A DNA stretch of 64,000 bases. Source: Micromonospora sp. WMMD980. GTDB lineage: Bacteria; Actinomycetota; Actinomycetes; Mycobacteriales; Micromonosporaceae. The stretch's first letter is position 1. Every line of letters begins with the position of its first letter. The DNA lies in NCBI RefSeq assembly GCF_029626035.1, contig NZ_JARUBE010000003.1, forward strand, positions 186,001-250,000, given 5' to 3'. Position numbers and translations under genes: made by a program. Of the stretch, positions 18,304-26,581 are shown one piece after another. A model generated the notes under the pieces. That model was given only the letters and a program-made list of their open reading frames with translations, was not told the DNA's origin and did not search any database.

Positions 18304-19790
18304 GTCACACCGGTCCCTCGGCCCGGAGGCGACGACGGGCGCTCCGCGCCTGGGCGGCCCGGTTCGCTGGACACGGGCGGGCGGTCCAGGGTGAGCCTCC
18401 GGTCGGCGAGCGCGGCCACGAAGTCCGCGTCGTGGGTCACGGTGACCACGCCGTGGCCGGCGTCGCGCAGCTCGGCCAGCAGGTCGACCAGCTCCAGCCA
18501 GGTGCGCCGGTCCTGGCCGAACGTGGGCTCGTCGCAGATCAGCAGGCGGGGCGCGGTGGCCAGGGCGGTCGCCACGCTCAGCCGCCGCGCTTCGCCACCG
18601 GAGAGGGTGTACGGGTTGGCGCCGGCGAGCCGGTCCAGCCGCAGCCGCTCCAGCAGCGCGTCCACGGTGGCGGTGACTTCCGCCTCGGACCGGCCGGTGC
18701 GGCGCGGCCCGAGCGCCAGCTCGTCGCGGACCGTGGCGGTGACGAACTGGTGCTCCGGGTCCTGGAAGACCGAGCCGATCCGCCCGGCCAGCGCGGGCGC
18801 CCGCCACCGGTGCGGGGGAGTGCGCGCGTCCCGGCCGGCCAGGCCGGCAGAGGCGGTGACCGTGCCGGCGCCGGGGCGCGTCAGGCCGCCGAGGAGCAGT
18901 GCCAGGGTGGACTTGCCGGCGCCGTTCGGGCCGAGCACGGCGAGCGCCTCGCCGGCGCGTACCCGAAGTTCGGTGGGGGCCAGCCGGGGTGGCAGGCCGA
19001 GCCGGTCGGCGGTGAGCAGCACGTCGCCGGCCGGCGCGGTGGCGTGTCGGGGCGGCACGGTGCGTCCGGGCACCCAGACCCCGGCGGCGGCCAGTGCCTC
19101 GCCGTGCGCGGCGAAGACCGCCTCGGGTGGGCCGTCGGCGCGCACCCCGCCGCCGGGTTCCAGCACCACCACCCGGTCGACGAGCGGCAGCGCCTCGGCG
19201 ACCCGGTGCTCGACCAGGATCAGCGTGGTGTCCGGGTCGAGCGCGTCGGTGACCGCCCGGCGGATCAGCGTGGCGCCGGCCGGGTCGAGGTTGGCGGTGG
19301 GTTCGTCGAGCAGCAGCAGCCCCGGCCGCAGCGCGAGCGCCCCGGCGAGGGCCAGCCGCTGCTGCTCGCCGCCGCTGAGCGCGGCGGTCGGGCGGTCCCG
19401 GTGGTAGGGGAAGCCGACCCGGCGCAGCGCCTCGTCCACCCGGGGCCAGATCTCCTCGGCCGGCACGCCCCGGTTCTCCAGCCCGAACGCGACGTCGTCG
19501 CCGGAGCGGGCCATCACGAGCTGGGTCTCCGGGTCCTGGAAGAGCACGCCGACGCGTTCGCGGGCCTTGCGCGGGTCGAGCCCGTCGATCTCGACGGTGC
19601 CCTCCTGCTCGCCGGAGTCGTCGGGCAGCAGCCCGGCCAGCGCCGCCAGCAGCGTGCTCTTGCCCGCCCCCGACGCCCCGAGCAGGAGCACCCGCTCCCC
19701 GCTCTCGACGCGCAGGTCCACCCCGCGCACCGCCCAGGCCCGGCGCCCCCCGTGCCGCCACCCGAACCCCCGGAGAACCACGGCGCTCAC
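18300..19790 (-). CDS. ykoD: ECF transporter ATPase, two fused ABC domains (YkoD)
   Basis: 496-residue fusion of two ABC ATPase domains. Domain 1: Walker A LGASGAGKST, signature ALSGGEQQRLALAGALA, Walker B LLLLDEPTANLDP. Domain 2: Walker A LGPNGAGKST, signature TLSGGEARRLSVATALA, Walker B LLICDEPTFGQD. Both sets are complete, so both sites may hydrolyse ATP. GTG 19790 is used: GAGAGGGTGGGG lies just upstream and the protein then begins at the strand preceding Walker A; an extra 16 codons upstream have no support. Powers the YkoE/YkoC importer. Confidence 0.9.
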   Translation of the reverse strand: MSAVVLRGFGWRHGGRRAWAVRGVDLRVESGERVLLLGASGAGKSTLLAALAGLLPDDSGEQEGTVEIDGLDPRKARERVGVLFQDPETQLVMARSGDDVAFGLENRGVPAEEIWPRVDEALRRVGFPYHRDRPTAALSGGEQQRLALAGALALRPGLLLLDEPTANLDPAGATLIRRAVTDALDPDTTLILVEHRVAEALPLVDRVVVLEPGGGVRADGPPEAVFAAHGEALAAAGVWVPGRTVPPRHATAPAGDVLLTADRLGLPPRLAPTELRVRAGEALAVLGPNGAGKSTLALLLGGLTRPGAGTVTASAGLAGRDARTPPHRWRAPALAGRIGSVFQDPEHQFVTATVRDELALGPRRTGRSEAEVTATVDALLERLRLDRLAGANPYTLSGGEARRLSVATALATAPRLLICDEPTFGQDRRTWLELVDLLAELRDAGHGVVTVTHDADFVAALADRRLTLDRPPVSSEPGRPGAERPSSPPGRGTGVT

Positions 19791-19810
19791 GGCCCCACCC
19801 TCTCTACCTC

Positions 19811-19871
19811 GTCGATCATGAAGTTGACGGCACCACAACGCGCCGAACTCACCGTCAACTTCATGATCGAC
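19811..19871. repeat. 61-bp palindromic intergenic element
   Basis: Perfect 20-bp arms GTCGATCATGAAGTTGACGG and its complement, separated by 21 bases. It fills the gap between ykoE and ykoD almost exactly and would be transcribed as a long hairpin inside the operon. The arm carries ATCATGAAGTTGAC, and I believe similar palindromes are dispersed in Micromonospora genomes (memory, not searched). It may be a REP-type element or a processing/attenuation site. Confidence 0.8.
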
Positions 19872-19884
19872 AGTGGGATCCCGG

Positions 19885-20475
19885 TCAGACCAGGGCCCGG
19901 TCGCGGCCGGCGGGGAAGCGGTCCAGGACGCCGGTGTTGGCCAGGGCCCGGGTCAGCACCCACGCGCCGAAGCCGGCGACGATCGTGGCGCTGACGATGG
20001 TGATCAGCGCGTACGGGATGCGGTAGGAGGTCAGCTCGTAGGCCTCGTTCCAGTAGACGAAGTCGAAGATCGCCGCGCCGAGGCCGGTCAGTGCGCCGGC
20101 CAGCACCGCCACCGGCAGCTTGAACGAGCGGTAGCGGAACGCGGCGAACGCCAACTCGGCGCCGATGCCCTGCATCAGGCCCTGGAGGATCACGATGCCC
20201 GCCCACTGGCTGCCCAGCAGCGCGGAGACGATCGCGGCCACCGTCTCGCAGTAGAGCGCGGCACCCGGCTTGCGGATGATCAGGCCGGCGAGCACCGCCG
20301 GGATCAGCCAGACGCCGTAGAGCACCGCCTGCGCTGGCGGGAAGAACGCGAACGCCGCGTCGGTGGCGCTCCAGAGCAGGCCCCAGGCCCAGAAGACGAC
20401 GCCGAAGGCGACGGCGATCACCGAGGCGACGACGATGTCGACGGTACGCCAGCGGTTGCTGTCGGTGTGGTTCAT
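19885..20475 (-). CDS. ykoE: ECF transporter substrate-binding (S) component, YkoE family
   Basis: Integral membrane S component of 196 residues with five or six hydrophobic segments (IVVASVIAVAFGVVFWAWG, AVLYGVWLIPAVLAGLI, TVAAIVSALLGSQWAGIVILQG, LPVAVLAGALTGLGAAIFDFVY). YkoE proteins bind hydroxymethylpyrimidine/thiamine and work with EcfA-EcfA' fusions and EcfT. First gene after a TPP riboswitch, which confirms the thiamine link. ATG 20475 is about 90 bases downstream of the aptamer, room for an expression platform. Confidence 0.9.
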   Translation of the reverse strand: MNHTDSNRWRTVDIVVASVIAVAFGVVFWAWGLLWSATDAAFAFFPPAQAVLYGVWLIPAVLAGLIIRKPGAALYCETVAAIVSALLGSQWAGIVILQGLMQGIGAELAFAAFRYRSFKLPVAVLAGALTGLGAAIFDFVYWNEAYELTSYRIPYALITIVSATIVAGFGAWVLTRALANTGVLDRFPAGRDRALV

Positions 20476-20566
20476 GACGGACTCCCAGTTCGTGGTGCGG
20501 AACCAGGAGAAGACGCACGCCGCACCCGGAAGACGCCCGGACTGCGGCGCGGCTGGAGGTCGACCG

Positions 20567-20650
<84 letters not shown>

Positions 20651-20722
20651 CGGATGTGAAGTTGTCTCGTCGCAGACGCTAGCACCGACGACGGCCCCGG
20701 GCCCAGCAGGGCGACTGTCGGC

Positions 20723-20728
20723 TACGGT
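20723..20728 (+). promoter_or_regulatory. Candidate leaderless -10 (alpha/beta hydrolase)
   Basis: TACGGT lies seven bases before ATG 20736 and no ribosome binding site is present, the expected pattern of leaderless transcription. Confidence 0.45.
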
Positions 20729-20735
20729 GGCGATC

Positions 20736-21572
20736 ATGCGGATCGAGGCGCGGGGTCTGACGTTCGACGTACGCACCGGCGGCCCGGAGGACGGCGCACC
20801 CGTCCTGCTGCTGCACGGTTTCCCGCAGCACGCCGGCGAGTGGGACGCGGTGACACCCGCGCTGCACGCCGCCGGGCTGCGCACGTACGCGCTCGACCAG
20901 CGCGGCTACTCGCCCGGCGCCCGGCCGTACGCGGTCGAGGCGTACCGGATCCCGGAGCTGGTGGCCGACGCGGCGGCCGTGCTGGACGCGCTCGGGGTGA
21001 CCACCGCCCACCTGGTCGGCCACGACTGGGGCGCGATCGTGGCCTGGGGCCTGGCGGCGGCGCACCCGCAGCGGGTGCGGTCGCTGACCGCGGTGTCGGT
21101 GCCGCACCCGGCCGCGATGGGGCACGCGCTCGCCACCGACCCGCGGCAGAAGGCGAAGTCCGCCTACATGGCGCTGTTCCGGATGCCGGGCAAGGCCGAG
21201 ACGGTGCTGCTGGCGCTGCGCGGGGCGGCGCTGCGCCGGCTGCTGCGCGGCGTCGGCGACGCGGCCACCGTCGACCGCTACGCCGAGCCGATGCGGGAGC
21301 CGGGCGCGCTCACCGCCGCGCTCAACTGGTACCGGGCGATGAGCGGGTCGGACATGAAGGCGGTCGGGCCGGTGGCGGCGCCGACCACGTACGTCTGGAG
21401 CGACCGGGACGTGGCGATCGGCCGGACCGCCGCCGAGGCGTGCGCGGCGCACGTCACCGCCGACTACCGCTTCGTGGTGCTGCCCGGCGTCAGCCACTGG
21501 ATCCCCGACGAGGCGCCCGGCCCGCTGGCCGAGGCGATCCTCGCCCGGACGTCGGGGACGGCGGAGGCATGA
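20736..21572 (+). CDS. Alpha/beta hydrolase, epoxide hydrolase-like
   Basis: 278-residue alpha/beta hydrolase. Oxyanion motif LLLHGFPQHAGEW, aspartate nucleophile in LVGHDWGAIVAW (Asp, as in epoxide hydrolases and haloalkane dehalogenases), and the catalytic His in PGVSHWIPDEAPG. A charge-relay acid is likely in YVWSDRDVAIG. Substrate cannot be told from sequence. Divergent from the thiamine riboswitch; the stop overlaps the SIS gene start (ATGA). Confidence 0.88.
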   Translation: MRIEARGLTFDVRTGGPEDGAPVLLLHGFPQHAGEWDAVTPALHAAGLRTYALDQRGYSPGARPYAVEAYRIPELVADAAAVLDALGVTTAHLVGHDWGAIVAWGLAAAHPQRVRSLTAVSVPHPAAMGHALATDPRQKAKSAYMALFRMPGKAETVLLALRGAALRRLLRGVGDAATVDRYAEPMREPGALTAALNWYRAMSGSDMKAVGPVAAPTTYVWSDRDVAIGRTAAEACAAHVTADYRFVVLPGVSHWIPDEAPGPLAEAILARTSGTAEA

Positions 21573-22318
21573 CGGTGAGCGCCGAGGCGTACCTGGAGAC
21601 GGTGACGTCGACGATGCGGCGGGTGGCCGCCGAGCAGCGGGAGAACGTGGCCGCGGCGGCCGACCTGATCGCCGCGGCGGTCCGCGCCGACGGGGTGGTG
21701 CACGCGTTCGGCACCGGGCACTCCGAGGCGCTCGCCATGGAGATCGCCGGCCGGGCCGGCGGGCTGGTGCCCACCAACCGGATCGCGCTGCGCGACCTGG
21801 TCCTGGTCGGCGGCGAGCCGGCCGACGTGCTCGGCCCGAAGCTGGAACGCGAGCCGGCCGTGGCGCACCGCCTCTACGAGCTGGCCCCGATCCGCCCGCC
21901 GGACGTGTTCGTGCTCGCCTCCAACTCGGGGGTGAACGGCGCGATGGTGGAGTTCGCCTCCGTCGTCAAGGAGCGCGGACACGGTCTGGTGGCGATCACC
22001 TCGGCGCGGCACTCGGCGCGGATGACCTCGCGGCACCCGTCCGGCCGTAAGCTCGCCGACTTCGCCGACGTGGTGCTGGACAACGGCGCCCCGTACGGCG
22101 ACGCCACGCTGCCGCTACCGGGCGGCGGCGCGGTCGGCGCGGTCTCCTCGATCACCGCCGCGTTGCTGGCCCAGCAGATCACCGTCGAGGCGGTGGCCCG
22201 GCTGCTCGCGGCGGGGGAGCGGCCACCGGTCTACCTGTCCGCCAACATCACCGGCGGCGACGAGCACAACGCCGAGTTGGAGGCACGGTACGCGGGCCGG
22301 ATCCGGCGCGGCTCCTGA
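21569..22318 (+). CDS. SIS-domain phosphosugar-binding protein (UPF0309-like)
   Basis: 249 residues with a sugar isomerase (SIS) fold: AFGTGHSEALAMEIAGRAGG supplies the phosphate-binding Ser/Thr loop and FVLASNSGVNGAMVEFASVVKERG a second conserved loop; the tail NITGGDEHNAELEARYAGRI is typical of UPF0309. Related proteins bind or isomerise amino-sugar phosphates. Translation is coupled to the hydrolase by an ATGA overlap. Role inferred; no sugar operon surrounds it. Confidence 0.85.
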   Translation: MTVSAEAYLETVTSTMRRVAAEQRENVAAAADLIAAAVRADGVVHAFGTGHSEALAMEIAGRAGGLVPTNRIALRDLVLVGGEPADVLGPKLEREPAVAHRLYELAPIRPPDVFVLASNSGVNGAMVEFASVVKERGHGLVAITSARHSARMTSRHPSGRKLADFADVVLDNGAPYGDATLPLPGGGAVGAVSSITAALLAQQITVEAVARLLAAGERPPVYLSANITGGDEHNAELEARYAGRIRRGS

Positions 22319-22359
22319 GCGGGTTTCGTGATCAACTGAACCGGGCACAGGCGCTGCTG

Positions 22360-22381
22360 CCGGCGGGCGTTCACCCGCCGG
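22360..22381 (+). terminator. Hairpin after the SIS gene
   Basis: CCGGCGGG / CCCGCCGG, 8-bp stem with a six-base loop, within the 91-bp gap before the next gene. No T-run follows, so termination strength is uncertain. Confidence 0.5.
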
Positions 22382-22409
22382 TCGTGCCGTCTTCACCGGA
22401 GGTTCACGA

Positions 22410-22913
22410 GTGTCCAAGGAATCCGAGAAGCAGCGTTGGCAGCGCAACTTCGCCGACCTGCTCCAGGAGTTGCGCGTCGCGCAGACCGGTGTGCAGATCC
22501 TCTTCGCCTTCCTGCTGACGATGCCGTTCAGCAACGCCTTCGGCCGGACCACCGAGTTCCAGCGGGACGTCTACGTGGTGGCGCTGCTGGCCGCCGCCGC
22601 TGCCGCCGCGATGATCATCTCGCCGGTCGCGTTCCACCGGGCGCTGTTCCGCCAGGGCCGCAAGCCGGAGCTGGTCCGCTTCGCCCACCGGATGGCCACC
22701 GGCGGCCTGTTCTTCATGCTGATCGCGATGGTGAGCGCGGTCCTGCTGGTCACCGACTTCGTGCTGCCCCGGCCGATCGCGTTCCTGCTCAGCGCGGTCA
22801 CCGGCGTCTGGTTCCTGATCTTCTGGGCGGTGCTGCCGTTCGCCCGGCGCAACTGGGGCGATGACGACATCGACGACGAGGACGACGACCCGCAGACGCT
22901 CACCGGCGACTGA
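22410..22913 (+). CDS. DUF6328-like four-helix membrane protein
   Basis: 167-residue membrane protein with four hydrophobic segments (VQILFAFLLTMPF, VYVVALLAAAAAAAMIISPVAFH, ATGGLFFMLIAMVSAVLLVTDFVL, IAFLLSAVTGVWFLIFWAVLPF) between a charged N terminus with an ELRVAQTGVQILFAFLL motif and an acidic C terminus (DDDIDDEDDD). The motif matches a widespread actinobacterial DUF family (DUF6328 from memory). GTG 22410 has GGAGG about 8 bases upstream. Function unknown. Confidence 0.75.
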   Translation: MSKESEKQRWQRNFADLLQELRVAQTGVQILFAFLLTMPFSNAFGRTTEFQRDVYVVALLAAAAAAAMIISPVAFHRALFRQGRKPELVRFAHRMATGGLFFMLIAMVSAVLLVTDFVLPRPIAFLLSAVTGVWFLIFWAVLPFARRNWGDDDIDDEDDDPQTLTGD

Positions 22914-22939
22914 CGGTCCGCCAAATCGGACGTGCACGC

Positions 22940-22974
22940 GACGCTACCCCTGGGTAACACCCGGGGGTAGCGTC
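22940..22974 (+). terminator. Strong hairpin between the DUF6328 gene and fadE
   Basis: GACGCTACCCC and GGGGTAGCGTC are perfect arms; inner GGG/CCC and one wobble extend the stem to 15 bp with a five-base loop. GTCTTC follows. It lies 27 bases after the membrane-protein stop and 40 before fadE, so it probably terminates the former; an operator role cannot be excluded. Confidence 0.65.
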
Positions 22975-23013
22975 GTCTTCGTCGCAGCCGGACCGACCAT
23001 CCAGGAGGCTCCC

Positions 23014-24963
23014 GTGACCACGACACAGAACAATGCCGACGGGGTGGGGCCGCTGCCCACCGAGGCGGGCCAGGTCTCGGAGAAGGAGGCCCGCCAGGTC
23101 GCCGAGGCGGCCCGCGAGTCCGCCTGGGACCGGCCCAGCTTCGGCAAGGAACTCTTCCTCGGCCGGTTCCGGCTCGACCTGATCGACCCGTGGCCCCGCT
23201 CCGACCCGGCCGACGTGGCCCGCGCCGACGAGTTCCTCGGCGCGTTCGGGGCGTACCTGGGCAGCGAGGTGGACGGCGCGGCGATCGAGCGCGACGCGCA
23301 CATCCCGGACGAGGTGTTCCACGGGCTGGCCCGGCTCGGCGCCTTCGGCATGAAGATCGACCGGAGGTACGGCGGCCTGGGGCTGAGCAACCTGCACTAC
23401 TGCCGGGCGCTGATGCTGGCCGGTTCGGTGAACCCGGCGATCAGCGCGCTGCTCTCCGCGCACCAGTCGATCGGCGTGCCGCAGCCGCTGAAGATGTTCG
23501 GCACGCCCGAGCAGAAGGACCGCTTCCTGCCCCGGCTCGCCGCCGGTGAGGTGTCCGCGTTCCTGCTCACCGAGCCCGACGTCGGCTCCGACCCGGCCCG
23601 GCTCGCCACCACCGCCGAGCCGACGGCCGACGGCGCCGGCTACCGGCTCAACGGGGTGAAGCTCTGGGCCACCAACGGCACGGTCGCGACCCTGCTGGTG
23701 GTGATGGCCCGGGTGCCGGCCGGCGAGGGCCGGCGGGGCGGGATCACCGCCTTCGTGGTGGAGGGCGACAGCGACGGCATCACGGTGGAGCGGCGCAACG
23801 CCTTCGTCGGGCTGCGCGGCCTGGAGAACAGCCTCACCCGGTTCCACGACGTGTTCGTGCCGGCCGAGAACGTGATCGGTGGCGAGGGCAAGGGCCTGAA
23901 GATCGCGCTGACCACGCTGAACACCGGCCGGCTGTCGCTGCCGGCGATGTGCGTGGGCGCCGGCAAGTGGGCGCTCAACGTGGCCCGGGAGTGGGCCGGG
24001 GACCGGGTGCAGTGGGGTCGGCCGGTCGGCGAGCACGAGGCGGTGGCGAAGAAGCTGTCGTTCATCGCCGCCACCACCTACGGCATGGAGTCCATGCTGG
24101 ACCTGTCCTGCCTGCTCGCCGACGACGACCGCAACGACATCCGGATCGAGGCGGCGCTGGTCAAGCTCTACGCCAGCGAGATGGCCTGGCGGATCGCCGA
24201 CGAGCTGATCCAGATCCGGGGCGGACGCGGCTACGAGACGGCCGAGTCGCTGGAAGCCCGGGGCGAGCGCCCGGCCGCGGTCGAACAGCTCCTGCGCGAC
24301 CTGCGGATCAACCGGATCTTCGAGGGCTCCACCGAGATCATGCACCTGCTGATCGCCCGGGAGGCGGTCGACGCGCACCTGTCGGTGGCCGGCGACATCA
24401 TCGACCCGGACGCCGGGCTGGGCCGAAAGGCGAAAGCGGGTGCCCGGGCCGGCGCGTTCTACGCGAAGTGGCTGCCCACGCTCGCCGTCGGCAAGGGGCA
24501 GGCACCCGGGGCCTACCAGGAGTTCGGGCCGCTGGCCGGGCACCTGCGGCACGTCGAGCGCACGTCGCGCAAGCTGGCCCGCTCCACCTTCTACGCGATG
24601 TCCCGCTGGCAGGGGAAGATGGAGCGCAAGCAGGCGTTCCTCGGCCGGGTGGTGGACATCGGCGCGGAGCTGTTCGCGATGTCCGCGGTCTGCGTCCGGG
24701 CCCACGCCGAGCTGGCCGAGCACCCGGAGAACGTCGAGCTGGCCGACCTGTTCTGCCGGCAGGCGCGGCTGCGCGTCGACGAGCTGTTCACCGGACTCTG
24801 GTCGAACACCGACTCGGTCGACGTGGCCGCCGCGAAGCGGATCGTCGCCGGCCGCTACGCCTCGGTGGAGAGCGGCGTGGTCACGCCCCCCGCCGACCTG
24901 CCCTGGGTGGCCCGCTGGCAGCCCGGCCCGTCCACCACCGACGACGTCCGCCGCCGGATCTGA
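23014..24963 (+). CDS. Acyl-CoA dehydrogenase, FadE10-like long form
   Basis: FAD-dependent acyl-CoA dehydrogenase of 649 residues, longer than the ordinary 390 because of N- and C-terminal extensions, as in M. tuberculosis FadE10. Seen: FLLTEPDVGSDPARL (FAD/substrate loop), LNGVKLWATNG, WGRPVGEHEAVAKKLSFIA, and IRGGRGYETAESL with FEGSTEIMHLLIAREAVDAH near the catalytic region. Start GTG 23014 is preceded by AGGAGGCTCCC. The usual fatty-acid beta-oxidation partners are not nearby. Substrate unknown. Confidence 0.88.
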   Translation: MTTTQNNADGVGPLPTEAGQVSEKEARQVAEAARESAWDRPSFGKELFLGRFRLDLIDPWPRSDPADVARADEFLGAFGAYLGSEVDGAAIERDAHIPDEVFHGLARLGAFGMKIDRRYGGLGLSNLHYCRALMLAGSVNPAISALLSAHQSIGVPQPLKMFGTPEQKDRFLPRLAAGEVSAFLLTEPDVGSDPARLATTAEPTADGAGYRLNGVKLWATNGTVATLLVVMARVPAGEGRRGGITAFVVEGDSDGITVERRNAFVGLRGLENSLTRFHDVFVPAENVIGGEGKGLKIALTTLNTGRLSLPAMCVGAGKWALNVAREWAGDRVQWGRPVGEHEAVAKKLSFIAATTYGMESMLDLSCLLADDDRNDIRIEAALVKLYASEMAWRIADELIQIRGGRGYETAESLEARGERPAAVEQLLRDLRINRIFEGSTEIMHLLIAREAVDAHLSVAGDIIDPDAGLGRKAKAGARAGAFYAKWLPTLAVGKGQAPGAYQEFGPLAGHLRHVERTSRKLARSTFYAMSRWQGKMERKQAFLGRVVDIGAELFAMSAVCVRAHAELAEHPENVELADLFCRQARLRVDELFTGLWSNTDSVDVAAAKRIVAGRYASVESGVVTPPADLPWVARWQPGPSTTDDVRRRI

Positions 24964-25014
24964 AAGGAGGGGCCCCTTCTTAACGCCTCCGGTAGAGCAG
25001 GGGCCCCTTCTTGA
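24964..25014. repeat. GGGGCCCC dispersed repeat island 1
   Basis: Two copies of GGGGCCCCTTCTT separated by AACGCCTCCGGTAGAGCA, starting one base after the fadE stop. The same unit recurs at 31950 and in altered form at 33072. Each GGGGCCCC is self-complementary and the pair can form a long stem; it may double as a terminator of fadE. Confidence 0.75.
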
Positions 25015-25021
25015 CAGCCGC

Positions 25022-25192
25022 TCAGCGGCGCGCGACCGCCCAGGCGATCACCGCGGCGAGGATCAGGCCGTTGAGGGCGGCCAGCACCAGGTACGCCGAC
25101 GGCGGGATCTTGCGGCCCTTGCGCACGAAACTCACCAGCACGCCCGCGTAGACCAGCAGCAACACGGCGACGACGATCAGGAAGTACAGCAC
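25022..25192 (-). CDS. Small two-helix membrane protein
   Basis: 56-residue protein (58 if GTG 25198 is used) with two transmembrane helices: LYFLIVVAVLLLVYAGVLVSFV, a short KGRKIPP loop, then AYLVLAALNGLILAAVIAWAVA ending ARR. GTG 25192 is preferred because GGTAGGG sits about 7 bases upstream. It starts 9 bases after the stop of the upstream membrane protein and is probably co-transcribed with it. No known function. Confidence 0.6.
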   Translation of the reverse strand: MLYFLIVVAVLLLVYAGVLVSFVRKGRKIPPSAYLVLAALNGLILAAVIAWAVARR

Positions 25193-25201
25193 CGGCACAC
25201 C

Positions 25202-25807
25202 CTACCGGCCGCCGCGCAGCCCCAGTCCGCGCAGCTCCAGCTCGGCGAGCGCGTCGACGGTGGCGTCGTCGCCGCGCCGCCACGCCTCGGCCACGTCCGG
25301 CGCGATCCGGGTGAGCTTCGACAGCGGCTGACCGGCGAGCGCGCGCAGCGCCAGCAGGTCCCGGCCGGCCGGCACGGCGGCCATCGCCCTCGCCGCGCCG
25401 GCCCGGCGCATCCAGCGCACCCGCAGCGGCAGCCAGCCGAAGAGCACCAGGCCGAGCGGGAACACCAGCACCGCTACGGTCAGCGCGAGGGCCAACTGGC
25501 CGACCAGCTCCTGCTGGTCCCGGCCGGCGTCGGCCATCGCGCGGGCGGCTTCGGCGGCCCGGGTGAAGGGGGCGGTCAGCTCGTCGCCGACGAGCGGTAC
25601 CCGACCCACCTTGCCGCCGGCGTCGGCCAGGTTGTCGGCCAGCCCGCCGCCCGCGCCCTCCAGCTTCCGCCCGGGTACGGCGAGCTTCTCCACCAGGTCG
25701 TGCAGCCAGAGCGCGAAGCGGATCGCCGCGTACACCCAGACGACCACGAGCAGATCGGTCAGGAACTGGCGGAGGGCGGTCGGAAAACGGTCGGCGTAGA
25801 TCTTCAC
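25202..25807 (-). CDS. Membrane protein of unknown function
   Basis: 201-residue protein with a helix near residue 20 (FLTDLLVVVWVYAAIRFALWL), a soluble middle (GGGLADNLADAGGKVGRVPLVGDEL...) that could lie outside, and a second hydrophobic pair (LALALTVAVLVFPLGLVLFGWLPLRV), then a helical cytoplasmic C terminus. GTG 25807 (VKIYADRF) is preferred over an upstream in-frame ATG at 25843. Family not recognised with certainty; similar proteins are common in Micromonosporaceae. Likely operon with the small membrane protein. Confidence 0.65.
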   Translation of the reverse strand: MKIYADRFPTALRQFLTDLLVVVWVYAAIRFALWLHDLVEKLAVPGRKLEGAGGGLADNLADAGGKVGRVPLVGDELTAPFTRAAEAARAMADAGRDQQELVGQLALALTVAVLVFPLGLVLFGWLPLRVRWMRRAGAARAMAAVPAGRDLLALRALAGQPLSKLTRIAPDVAEAWRRGDDATVDALAELELRGLGLRGGR

Positions 25808-25852
25808 GCCGGACAGCCTGCCACGGCTCAGCCGCGCCGGCACCGGTCGGTT

Positions 25853-26248
25853 TTACCGGCCGGCGCAGGCCGGGCAGGTGCCGAAGATCTCGACGGTGTG
25901 GCTGACCTCGGTGAAGCCGTGCTCGGCGGAGATGCGGTCCGCCCACTTCTCCACCGCCGGCCCGGCCACCTCGACGGTACGGCCGCAGGCCCGGCAGACC
26001 AGGTGGTGGTGGTGACCGCCGCTGCACCGCCGGTAGAGGTGCTCGCCGCCCGGCGGGCGCATCACGTCGATCTCGTCGGCGTCGGCCAGCACCTGCAACG
26101 TCCGGTAGACCGTGGTCAGGCCGATCCGGTCGCCCCGCAGGCGCAGCATGGCGTGCAGCTCCTGGGCGCTGTGGAAGCCCTCGACCTCGTCGAGCAGCGC
26201 GCTCACCGCGCTGCGCTGCCGGGTGGTGCGTGGGGTGCCGGTGGTCAT
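25853..26248 (-). CDS. zur: Zinc-uptake regulator Zur (Fur family)
   Basis: Fur-family repressor of 131 residues: winged helix with TTVYRTLQVLADADEIDV, regulatory metal site CSGGHHHHLVC, and two CxxC structural zinc motifs (CRACG, CPACA). Sitting with znuABC and smtB, it is Zur rather than Fur. Overlaps the smtB stop by ATGA. It should repress zinc uptake in zinc-replete cells; the likely operator is the palindrome at 29178. Confidence 0.9.
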   Translation of the reverse strand: MTTGTPRTTRQRSAVSALLDEVEGFHSAQELHAMLRLRGDRIGLTTVYRTLQVLADADEIDVMRPPGGEHLYRRCSGGHHHHLVCRACGRTVEVAGPAVEKWADRISAEHGFTEVSHTVEIFGTCPACAGR

Positions 26249-26547
26249 GACGGTCCCTCCCCGGCGTGGCTGACCGCGTCCGCCACGATGTGCGCGACGT
26301 GCTCGTCGACCAGCGCGTACGCGATCTCGCGGCCGCGCCGCGAGCCCCGCACCACACCGGCCCCGCGCAGCACCCGCAGGTGCTGGGAGACCAGCGGCTG
26401 GGGGGCGCCGAGCGTTTCGACCAGCTCGTGCACGCAGCGCTCGCCCTCGGCCAGCTCGCTCACGATGGCGAGCCGGATCGGGGCGGAGAGGGCGCGCAGC
26501 AGCTCGCCCGCGCCCTCGAAGGCGTCGTACCCGTTGGTGCCGGTCAC
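26245..26547 (-). CDS. smtB: ArsR/SmtB-family metal-sensing repressor
   Basis: 100-residue winged-helix repressor: LLRALSAPIRLAIVSELAEGERCVHELVETLGAPQPLVSQHLRVLRGAGVVRG is the ArsR helix-turn-helix; DEHVAHIVADAVSHA at the C terminus holds His and Asp residues of an alpha5-type zinc site. Directly upstream of zur with ATGA overlap, as in the M. tuberculosis smtB-zur pair (Rv2358-Rv2359). In that organism SmtB releases DNA when zinc is high. GTG 26547 used. Confidence 0.88.
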   Translation of the reverse strand: MTGTNGYDAFEGAGELLRALSAPIRLAIVSELAEGERCVHELVETLGAPQPLVSQHLRVLRGAGVVRGSRRGREIAYALVDEHVAHIVADAVSHAGEGPS

Positions 26548-26581
26548 CCCGCAACGATAACCACTGCCGGTTGCGCCGGCC

